DNA from: CAZXVW01 sp964644025
Lineage (GTDB): Bacteria; Acidobacteriota; Terriglobia; Bryobacterales; Bryobacteraceae
Length of the DNA: 42,017 bases
Reading direction: 5' to 3'
NCBI GenBank assembly: GCA_964644025.1
Contig: CAZXVW010000010.1
Location: 1-42,017, forward strand
The notes beneath the pieces are model-generated. The model was not told where the DNA came from. It did not search any database and saw only the letters and a program-made list of their open reading frames with translations. Below are positions 23,060 to 29,879 of this stretch, piece after piece (position 1 is the first letter of the stretch; each line of letters opens with the position of its first letter). The position numbers and the translations under genes are program-made.

Positions 23060-24816
23060 TGTCTCCGGCTGAGCCGCTGCTCAGCGGCGGCCAGGGCCCG
23101 GCGCGCGGCCTCGAGCTTCGAATCGAGTGCCAGCGCGCGGCGGTACTGGGCGGCGGCGCGCGCATCCTCGCCCGCCGAAGCGAAGACGTTGCCCCGATAG
23201 AAGTACACCATGGCAAACCGCGGATTCAGCTTTTCGGCCACCGCCAGCGCTTTCAGCGCCTCCTCGCGGTGCCCTTGCTTGCCGTGCATCATGCCGATCA
23301 GCGAATAGACGTGCGCCGTCTTCTCCAGCTTGGCCGCCTGCTCGAGTTTCGCCAGAGCTTCGGCGGATCGGCCGGCGCAATCATAAGCCAGCGCCCAGTC
23401 CACCAGCAAGCGGTAGTCGGGCTTCTGGAGCGTCGCCACGCGCTCGTACTGCCGCACGGCTTCTGAACACCGCTGGTTCTCATAGTAGGCATAGGCAAGC
23501 TGGAAATTCGCGCGGGCATTGTCGGGGGTCTTGGAAACCGAGTCGCTCCACAGCGCCACCGAGTCCGCCCAGACCGCCGCCCGCCGGCCGGTCAGCAGCC
23601 CGGCCACCAGCAGCAGCGCGGCAAAGGTTCCGACCATGGTTTTCCGATTCGTCCGCCAGTGGCGAAGCAGGCCGGCGACCACCAGCAGGAGCCCGATCAT
23701 CGGGAGGTAGACGCGCCGTTCCACCAGCGCGTCTTTGATCGGCACGAACGACGAGGTCGGCGCCAGCAGCAGCAGGAACACAAAGACACCGTAGCTGGCC
23801 ACCGGGAACCGTTTCCGGTACCACCATGCCGCCCCGGCCACCCCCAACAACGCGGCCATCCCGGCCACCGCCAGCGGGTCGAACACCGACGTCGCCATGG
23901 CGTAATCGTGGTCCACGTTCTGCCCATAAGGAAGCACGAACATGCGCACGTAAATCCAGATGACTTTGCACTGAGTGGCGAAATACAGGTACCAGGGCAA
24001 GCCCTTCACATGAAAGCCGGCAGTGTCGGATTCGGCGAGTTTGCTCAGGACAAAGGCGAGGCCCAAGGCGCCAATCACGCCCACCGGAACATACAGCCGC
24101 CAGTTGCGCTTCACACCCTGGAAGGAGAAGCCGGGGTTCCAGTAGTAGTCGGTCAACAGTAGCAGGGCCGGCAGCACCGCCGTATGCTCCTTGCTGGCCA
24201 CCGCGGCGGCGAACAGCACTCCCACCGCCAGCGCCCGGCGGAAGGAGATAGCCCCCGAGCTCCGGTAAAGGAAGACAGCGAAGGCGGCGTAGAACAGGAA
24301 GACGCTCAGATTCTCCGAGCGGCTGGCCACGTACGCCACTGCCTCGGTCTGGAGCGGGTGCAGCAGGAACAGCCCGCCGGCGAAGATGGCCACCGGCTCC
24401 CGCGGCCAGGTCTCCGTGCCGGCCCACTCCAGCAGCTTCCGCACGATGAGGAACACCAGCACTCCGCTGAACAGGTGCAGCAGGACGTTCACCAGGTGAT
24501 AAGGGTAGGGATTGCCGCCCGAGGTGTGGTAGTTCAGCCAGTAGGTCAGCATCAGCATGGGGCGCACGCCGATCACCCAATCCCGGAGCGGGAAATCTTT
24601 GAAGGTTGGATGTGTGAACGGGAGGTAGTCGTCGTCGAACAGAAACGGCCCGTTCAGGGCGGGTTGATAAACGCGGAAAACGACGATCGCGGCCAGCAGG
24701 ACGCCGGCGGCCACGTACCAGGCCTGGCGGGACGGCCTCCGGGTCGGCGGGCTCGCCACAGCCGCCCTGGCCGGTTTGCGAGCTCTAGTTCGTCCCCGAC
24801 GTTTGGCGTTTCTCAT
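23056..24816 (-). CDS. Polytopic membrane glycosyltransferase-like protein with C-terminal TPRs
   Basis: 586 residues. After a basic N-terminus comes a first membrane helix (YVAAGVLLAAIVVFRVY) and PFLFDDDYLPF, the position of the acidic luminal/periplasmic motif in GT-C enzymes. There are about ten hydrophobic segments up to residue 430, then TPR repeats (DNARANFQLAYAYYENQR, YRLLVDWALAYDCAGRSAEA, PRFAMVYFYRGNVFASAGE). This is the layout of the TMTC / PMT-like family, which transfers sugars from polyprenyl phosphate to proteins. Placed between a DPM-like GT2 plus DUF2304 pair and a GT4, it fits a polyprenyl-sugar dependent glycosylation system. It overlaps the DUF2304 gene by 32 bases. The acceptor is unknown. 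Confidence 0.83.
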   Translation of the reverse strand: MRNAKRRGRTRARKPARAAVASPPTRRPSRQAWYVAAGVLLAAIVVFRVYQPALNGPFLFDDDYLPFTHPTFKDFPLRDWVIGVRPMLMLTYWLNYHTSGGNPYPYHLVNVLLHLFSGVLVFLIVRKLLEWAGTETWPREPVAIFAGGLFLLHPLQTEAVAYVASRSENLSVFLFYAAFAVFLYRSSGAISFRRALAVGVLFAAAVASKEHTAVLPALLLLTDYYWNPGFSFQGVKRNWRLYVPVGVIGALGLAFVLSKLAESDTAGFHVKGLPWYLYFATQCKVIWIYVRMFVLPYGQNVDHDYAMATSVFDPLAVAGMAALLGVAGAAWWYRKRFPVASYGVFVFLLLLAPTSSFVPIKDALVERRVYLPMIGLLLVVAGLLRHWRTNRKTMVGTFAALLLVAGLLTGRRAAVWADSVALWSDSVSKTPDNARANFQLAYAYYENQRCSEAVRQYERVATLQKPDYRLLVDWALAYDCAGRSAEALAKLEQAAKLEKTAHVYSLIGMMHGKQGHREEALKALAVAEKLNPRFAMVYFYRGNVFASAGEDARAAAQYRRALALDSKLEAARRALAAAEQRLSRRQ

Positions 24817-25153
24817 CGAGTGACTCGAGCCGGTATTGCAGGATTGCGACCCGCTGCGCCAGCGCGATGTTGGCGTCCTTCAGTTCGGAAATGATCACGC
24901 TGAAGCGGTAGAACACCAGCAGGAACACGCTGAAGCCGACGAATAGCAGCGCCAGCGGCGGCTGGCTGATGCCGACGACGCCGGCCAGCCAGTCCAGCAG
25001 GGATTCGATGCGGGAAAGCACCAGCATGGTCACACCCGCCGCCAGCCAGCTCACCGAATATTCAACGCGGATATGCGCCCGCCGGAGCGAGGCCAGCACC
25101 ACGAGGATCAGCGCCCCGCTCAGAATGGTCACCGATAACAACAAACGATCCAT
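24785..25153 (-). CDS. DUF2304 family small membrane protein
   Basis: 122 residues, with three predicted membrane helices (LLLSVTILSGALILVVLA, VSWLAAGVTMLVLS, PPLALLFVGFSVFLLVFY) and a coiled-coil tail (LKDANIALAQRVAILQYRL). This is the standard form of DUF2304, which is nearly always encoded directly after a dolichyl-phosphate-mannose-synthase-like GT2 and is thought to anchor or assist it. Exactly that neighbour lies seven bases upstream. It overlaps the next gene. Confidence 0.85.
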   Translation of the reverse strand: MDRLLLSVTILSGALILVVLASLRRAHIRVEYSVSWLAAGVTMLVLSRIESLLDWLAGVVGISQPPLALLFVGFSVFLLVFYRFSVIISELKDANIALAQRVAILQYRLESLDEKRQTSGTN

Positions 25154-25160
25154 GACAGGA

Positions 25161-25922
25161 TTAACGCCTTTCGCGCCCTCCCTCGTACTTCAACACATTG
25201 ACAAACACACCGAGCAGCACATGCACAATATAATAGAGCGACTTCAGGGCGGTAATGGTGCTCTTGCCCGCGCGCCGCGGGCGGAACCGGCAAGGCACTT
25301 CGTGAAAACGAAACGCCCGCCGCTGGAGCACCACCAGTGCTTCGATTTCCGGGTATTCCAGCGGGAAACTGCGGCTGAAGACTTCCAGCGCCGCCCGGTT
25401 CACGCCGACGAAGCCGGAGGTCGGGTCACGGACCGGCCGGCCGAGAATCGGGCGCAGCACCAGCCGGAAGAAGCGGATGCCCACTGAGCGGAGCAAGCCC
25501 GCCTGCTCGCCCGCGCCGTCCAGAAAACGCGAGCCAATCACCATCTCCGCGCCAGTGGATTTCAGCGCTTCCAGGATTTTCGGAATGTCCCGCGGATCAT
25601 GCTGCCCGTCACCGTCCACGCGGATCACGTACCGGTAGCCCAGCTCGTGCGCCAGCCGGTAGCCGGCCTGCACGCAGCCCCCCAGGCCAAGGTGGTGCGG
25701 CAGAGTGAGCACTTCGGCGCCGGCCATAAGGGCCACGTCCCGGGTGGCGTCGGCGGAGCAATCGTCCACCACCAGAACCGGCACTCCCGGAACCTCCCGG
25801 CGCACTTCCCGCACTACGTGCCCGACCGCTCCCTCCTCGTTGTAGGCGGGAACAAGGATCAACAGGGAATCCCCGTCGGCCGGGCCGCCTCGCTGCCGGT
25901 GAAGACGAGTTGCTTCCGTCAC
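25161..25922 (-). CDS. DPM1-like family 2 glycosyltransferase
   Basis: 253 residues. LLILVPAYNEEGAVGHVV, VLVVDDCSADATRDVA, HHLGLGGCVQAGYRLA and the metal-binding RVDGDGQHDP with GSRFLDG are the classic polyprenyl-phosphate sugar synthase motifs. It has a short hydrophobic C-terminus without full TM helices; membrane attachment may be provided by the DUF2304 partner. GTG start at 25922, overlapping the upstream stop (GTGA). The inferred reaction is transfer of a sugar from a nucleotide donor to a polyprenyl phosphate, feeding the TMTC-like transferase. Confidence 0.9.
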   Translation of the reverse strand: MTEATRLHRQRGGPADGDSLLILVPAYNEEGAVGHVVREVRREVPGVPVLVVDDCSADATRDVALMAGAEVLTLPHHLGLGGCVQAGYRLAHELGYRYVIRVDGDGQHDPRDIPKILEALKSTGAEMVIGSRFLDGAGEQAGLLRSVGIRFFRLVLRPILGRPVRDPTSGFVGVNRAALEVFSRSFPLEYPEIEALVVLQRRAFRFHEVPCRFRPRRAGKSTITALKSLYYIVHVLLGVFVNVLKYEGGRERR

Positions 25923-26932
25923 AGTGCCGCCACCTGCCGGGGACTAATCGAGTGCGCCGCCAGCAGCGCCTCAAACTCATCGGCCGAAATCCGTGCGTGG
26001 CGCCGGATCCAGCGCCGCTGCCTCCACAGGCGCCGCCAGGCCGCCACCAGGGCCAGGTGCGCGCGCAGCACGTACCACGGCAGGCGCCAGGCGCCGTAAC
26101 CCCGCTGCTGAAACTCCGCCGTGACGCCGTCGCCGCGGAAAAGAAAAACTACGTGCCAGGCGTATCGCGCCAGCGAGGCTGCCGGCGCCTTCGCCAGCAT
26201 CCGGCCGGGAAAATTCTTCACCGCCACGAATAACCGGTTTCGCTCCACGTAGTAAGCCTTCAGCGGGGACGCGCGTCCGGCCGAGCCGGAATAGCGGTGC
26301 TCGACCGTCGCCTCGGGAACGTAAAGGCACTTCCACCCTGCCCAGCGCGCCCGCAGTCCCAGGTCCGTATCCTCGCAGTACAGGAAAAAACTTTCATCGA
26401 ACCAGCCGACCTCGTCCAGCATCCGGCGGCGGTAAAGAGCCGCCGAACCGCTGGGAAACAGCACTTCTTCCAGGCCGGCATAGAGCGCCGGATCGGCGCC
26501 GTGCCCGCGTTGCTTGCTGCTCGCGTCGGCGCAAACCAGCATACCGGCCGAATCCAGGCGGCGCCGGCCGGCCAGCACCACCCGCGAGGCGCACATGCCG
26601 ACCTCGGCGCGAGGCTCGATCGCCTCGAGCAGCGCCTCGATCCAGCGCGGGCTGGCCACCGCGTCGTCGTTCAACGTCGCCAGGTACGGGGCCCGGCTCC
26701 AGCGGAAGCCCTGGTTGACGGCCGCCCCGAAACCGACGTTGTTCGCGTTTTCGATCACGTCGTCGGCCAGACGCCCGGCCTCGCTTTCCCGCACCGCCTG
26801 CCGCCCGCTGTTATCCACGACCACGACCTCGACGTCCCGCCGCGTCTGCTCTCGGAGCGAGCGGAGGCAGTCCACCAAAGGCGGGCCCGCAGCCAGAGTC
26901 GGAATCACGACGGTGACGCGAGGGGCTGACAA
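25919..26932 (-). CDS. Family 2 glycosyltransferase, rhamnosyltransferase-like
   Basis: 337 residues. VTVVIPTLAAGPPLVDCL, VEVVVVDNSG, NVGFGAAVNQGFRWSRAPY, LATLNDDAVASPRWIEA and GWFDESFFLYCEDTDLGLR are the motifs of WbbL/RfbF-type GT2 enzymes (NDD for the metal, ED for the base). The start is TTG 26932; the in-frame codon five upstream is a stop, and no ATG or GTG lies between, so the TTG is forced. No obvious RBS, which suggests a weakly translated or leaderless start. First gene of the glycan cluster. Confidence 0.87.
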   Translation of the reverse strand: MSAPRVTVVIPTLAAGPPLVDCLRSLREQTRRDVEVVVVDNSGRQAVRESEAGRLADDVIENANNVGFGAAVNQGFRWSRAPYLATLNDDAVASPRWIEALLEAIEPRAEVGMCASRVVLAGRRRLDSAGMLVCADASSKQRGHGADPALYAGLEEVLFPSGSAALYRRRMLDEVGWFDESFFLYCEDTDLGLRARWAGWKCLYVPEATVEHRYSGSAGRASPLKAYYVERNRLFVAVKNFPGRMLAKAPAASLARYAWHVVFLFRGDGVTAEFQQRGYGAWRLPWYVLRAHLALVAAWRRLWRQRRWIRRHARISADEFEALLAAHSISPRQVAAL

Positions 26933-27247
26933 GCTAACATTTTGTCACAGCCATTCCCGGCCGTGCGCCTCCCCACGCCGGTTCGTCACGCCTTTATGCC
27001 GCCCCTGCAACACGCGCGGCACATGAACCGGAGCCGGCGGTGTCCCCGCCGTCCTGGAAACAGAGCGGCCCTGCAGGCAGCAATGCCGGCCGGGCCGGCG
27101 CCCCCTGGGTGTATACTGTGGGCTTTCGGGAAACTCACCCGGGAGTTCCGGACAGGATGCGGGTATCGTCGCCCGATCCCGCAAAGTCGACCGGATGCAG
27201 GCTCCCGGAAAGACAGGCAGGCAACCGAACGAAAGGAGGATCGGACC
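26933..27247. other. Divergent intergenic region (315 bp)
   Basis: It separates the GT2 cluster (leftward) from the Gfo/Idh/MocA gene (rightward). A TATACT box on the plus strand and an RBS at the right end are seen. Small open frames across it have no protein-like composition. No repeat or RNA gene is recognised. Confidence 0.6.
27112..27117 (+). promoter_or_regulatory. -10 box (TATACT) for the Gfo/Idh/MocA gene
   Basis: TATACT preceded by G and followed by GTG, 130 bases before the ATG at 27248. No clear -35. The leader of about 125 bases ends with a good Shine-Dalgarno (AAAGGAGG). Confidence 0.4.
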
Positions 27248-28615
27248 ATGGACAGACGCCAATTCGTGAAATCCGGCAGCGCCGCCGCAGCGGGCTGGGT
27301 GATTCTTCCCAGCGGCGCACGGAGCGGACAGAACGCCCCCAGCAACAAGCTCAATATTGCTCTCATCGGTGTGGGCGGGCGCGGGACGGCCCACTACAAT
27401 GCAATTTCCAGTGAGAACGTGGTGGCGCTGTGCGACATTAACGCCAACAACATGGCCCAGGGCGTCAAGAGGTGGCCCCGCGCCAAGACGTACGTGGACT
27501 GGCGGAAGTGTCTCGACCAGAAGGACATAGAGGCGGTGATCATCTGCACCACCGATCACACCCACGCTTTCATCGCCAACTGGGCGCTGAACCGCGGGAT
27601 GCACGTCTACTGCGAAAAGCCCCTGGGTATCACCGTGGAAGAAGTGCGTACGGTCCGGGCAAACTACATCAAGCACCGGAACAAGGTGGCCACGCAGCAC
27701 GGCACGCAACGTCACGCCTTCGCGAACTTCAACCGGGTCCGGGAATTGATTCTGGACGGCGCGGTCGGCGAGCTGAAGACTGTGTCCGCCTGGGGCAGCC
27801 GGCAAATCCGCCGCCCCGGCTACCTGCCAAGGGAAGGCGACCCGCCCCCACACATTGCCTACGACCTCTGGCTGGGGCCCTCGCCCGCTCATCCGTACAA
27901 TCCCGGATACTTCTCCGGCCGCCCCGGCGCGAACTGCCTGCAGTGGAATATGTACTGGGACTTCGGCGTCGGCCAGATCGGCGACATGGGCGCCCATACG
28001 ATGGATCTTGCCTGGAACGCGATCGACGCCGAGCTTCCCACCTCTGCCGAAGCGGACATGCAGGCCAGCGAGAAATTCAACCCCGAAGTCACTCCCGTCG
28101 AGTTGAAGGTCAGTTTCGAGAATCCCGCCAACGACTGGCGTCCGGCCATCAACGTGGTCTGGTATCAAGGCGGCCCCATGCCGAAATCGCCCCGGCCTTA
28201 CGTCGACTTGAAGAAAATCGGGCACGGCGCGATGTTCGAGGGTTCCAAAGGCATCCTGGTCGCCGACTTCCGTTCCCGGATTCTGCTGCCCAACAACGAT
28301 GACGGTGACATGACCTATTACAAGCGGCGCACCAAAGCCGAGCTTCTCCCGCCGCTCGGCGGAGAGCCGCCGGCAGGCCGCCGGGACTACCGTTTTCAGA
28401 AAGAATGGATCAACGCCTGCAAGGGTGACCTCAAGACCTCCTGCGACTTTGTTTACGCCGGCAACATGATGGAGGAAATGCTCCTGGGGCTGGTTGCTTA
28501 CCGGGTCGGCAAGAGGATCGAGTACGACGGAGCCGCCGGCCGGATCACGAATATCCCCGAGGCGAACCGGTACCTCAGCCGCAAGTACCGTCCCGGCTGG
28601 ACCCTGGACGGTTGA
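27248..28615 (+). CDS. Tat-exported Gfo/Idh/MocA family oxidoreductase
   Basis: 455 residues. The ATG at 27248 follows AAAGGAGG and opens a Tat signal (MDRRQFVKSGSAAAAGW). The Rossmann fold binds NAD(P): NIALIGVGGRGTAHY (GxGGxG near 41-46), VVALCDINANN, then CTTDHTHAFIANWAL and the family signature HVYCEKPLGI (EKP at 123-125). The C-terminal alpha/beta domain includes WDFGVGQIGDMGAHTMDLAW, whose Asp and His are candidate catalytic residues. Secreted sugar-dehydrogenase-like proteins of this kind are very numerous in Acidobacteriota and Planctomycetes, with cofactor carried through Tat in folded form. The specific sugar is unknown. A longer frame from 26942 is rejected. Confidence 0.92.
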   Translation: MDRRQFVKSGSAAAAGWVILPSGARSGQNAPSNKLNIALIGVGGRGTAHYNAISSENVVALCDINANNMAQGVKRWPRAKTYVDWRKCLDQKDIEAVIICTTDHTHAFIANWALNRGMHVYCEKPLGITVEEVRTVRANYIKHRNKVATQHGTQRHAFANFNRVRELILDGAVGELKTVSAWGSRQIRRPGYLPREGDPPPHIAYDLWLGPSPAHPYNPGYFSGRPGANCLQWNMYWDFGVGQIGDMGAHTMDLAWNAIDAELPTSAEADMQASEKFNPEVTPVELKVSFENPANDWRPAINVVWYQGGPMPKSPRPYVDLKKIGHGAMFEGSKGILVADFRSRILLPNNDDGDMTYYKRRTKAELLPPLGGEPPAGRRDYRFQKEWINACKGDLKTSCDFVYAGNMMEEMLLGLVAYRVGKRIEYDGAAGRITNIPEANRYLSRKYRPGWTLDG

Positions 28616-28653
28616 GGCTCGAAACGCTCCCGGGGGCCACGGCAACCAAGTAA

Positions 28654-28715
28654 CCGGCTGACCTCTCGGTGCCTGGATTCGGCTGACGTTGGGGCGGCGG
28701 AGGGCGGTCAGCCGG
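28654..28715. repeat. 10-bp inverted repeat between convergent genes
   Basis: CCGGCTGACC at 28654-28663 is the exact inverse of GGTCAGCCGG at 28706-28715, with 42 bases between them. It lies in the 115-base gap where the Gfo/Idh/MocA gene and the FG-GAP gene converge. A second CGGCTGAC is inside the loop. No T-run follows, so it is at best a factor-dependent terminator or a binding site. Confidence 0.5.
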
Positions 28716-28730
28716 ACTTCCCTGCTCCGG

Positions 28731-29879
28731 TCAACGCGTTCCGAGGTTCTCGTACCACTTAAGGTTGGCTGTCGCTTGTCCGATGCAGGCGATGTCAGGC
28801 CGCCGGTCGGCGTTCAAGTCCGCCACCGCGCAGGCCGCGGCCGCGATGCCGCCGTTGTCGAGCACGGTTCGTTTCCAGGCGTCCGCTTGTTCGTCTTGAG
28901 CGTAGTAGATGTAAACGCTCCGGCCTTTGCCACGATACCCCGCGACGATCTCGTCCACTCCGTCCCCATTCAGGTCCGCTGCCAGGATGGTGTGCCCGTC
29001 CACCAGGCTGTCATCAATGACGGACCGCTGCCAGACGCCGGCGCCTTTGCGATAAATGACCACTTGGTTCCCATGCCACGGTTCGATCGCGGCCAGGAAC
29101 CGTCCCCCGCCGGCGTGCCCCACCGCCAGGTCGCTGGCGCCGCAGTTCGGCCAAGGCGACGGGTCTCCGCGGGCGATCTCGGTCCGCGTCCAGCGGCCCG
29201 CAGGAGTGCGGTCAAACAGGTGGATGCCGGAAAAACTGGCGGTAAGGATCTCATCGCGGCCGTCGCCGTCCCAGTCGCAAATGTGAAGCCCGTGCATCAC
29301 GCCTTCGTTTTGATCCCCGATGAGCCGCCGCTCCCATTCCCCGGGCCGGTAGAAAACCAGCGGGACGTGGTCCCGGTAGTCCGGCTTCACCGCGTCAGCG
29401 CCGATCAGGGGAGCGTTGACGACGACCGGGTTCCCGGAACCATCGATGTCAGCGCACCGAATGCGATGCGAGGTGGGCAGCCGGTCGATCTCGGTGACCT
29501 TCCAGGGACGCCGCGGGTCGCCCTGGCATTCGAGCACGGAGACGGCTCCCCGGCTCCGCGCGGCCACATTGGAGAACCCGGAGGCCAGAACGAGAATCGG
29601 GTAGCCGGCGCCGTCGCGGCCGCAGGCGGCCAGGTTGATCATCTGCGACATGCCGGTGGCCAGCACGTGGCGGCGCCAGCCGGGAGCCTCATACCAGACC
29701 AGCTCACTCATCCGGCTGGCCAGGGCAATGAGGTCCGCCTTACCGTCGCGGTTCACGTCCAGCGGCGCCACCTGGTAGCCGCCGGGCAAATCCGTGGCGA
29801 TGACGTGTTCCCGGAATTGCGCGGGGGGCGCGGCCAGGGCGCTGGCGGCCAGCAGGGCTCCCCACAAGATGCGCCTCAT
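28731..29879 (-). CDS. Exported FG-GAP/VCBS repeat protein
   Basis: About 382 residues from the ATG at 29879, which overlaps the TonB receptor stop (ATGA). Signal peptide MRRILWGALLAASALA. The repeats carry calcium-binding-like loops: PLDVNRDGKADLIALA, RCADIDGSGNPVVV, ICDWDGDGRDEILTA, AADLNGDGVDEIVAG and AVADLNADRRPDIAC. These suggest a beta propeller of about seven blades. Such proteins act as extracellular or surface binding modules. Translational coupling to a TonB receptor suggests it is the surface or periplasmic partner that captures the receptor's ligand, although that is inference. Confidence 0.85.
   Translation of the reverse strand: MRRILWGALLAASALAAPPAQFREHVIATDLPGGYQVAPLDVNRDGKADLIALASRMSELVWYEAPGWRRHVLATGMSQMINLAACGRDGAGYPILVLASGFSNVAARSRGAVSVLECQGDPRRPWKVTEIDRLPTSHRIRCADIDGSGNPVVVNAPLIGADAVKPDYRDHVPLVFYRPGEWERRLIGDQNEGVMHGLHICDWDGDGRDEILTASFSGIHLFDRTPAGRWTRTEIARGDPSPWPNCGASDLAVGHAGGGRFLAAIEPWHGNQVVIYRKGAGVWQRSVIDDSLVDGHTILAADLNGDGVDEIVAGYRGKGRSVYIYYAQDEQADAWKRTVLDNGGIAAAACAVADLNADRRPDIACIGQATANLKWYENLGTR

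Noticed and set aside
26945..28645. 566-codon open frame on the minus strand over the Gfo/Idh/MocA gene
   Set aside because: Composition is typical of an antisense shadow in high-GC DNA; the plus strand carries a full Tat signal, Rossmann and EKP motifs and an RBS.
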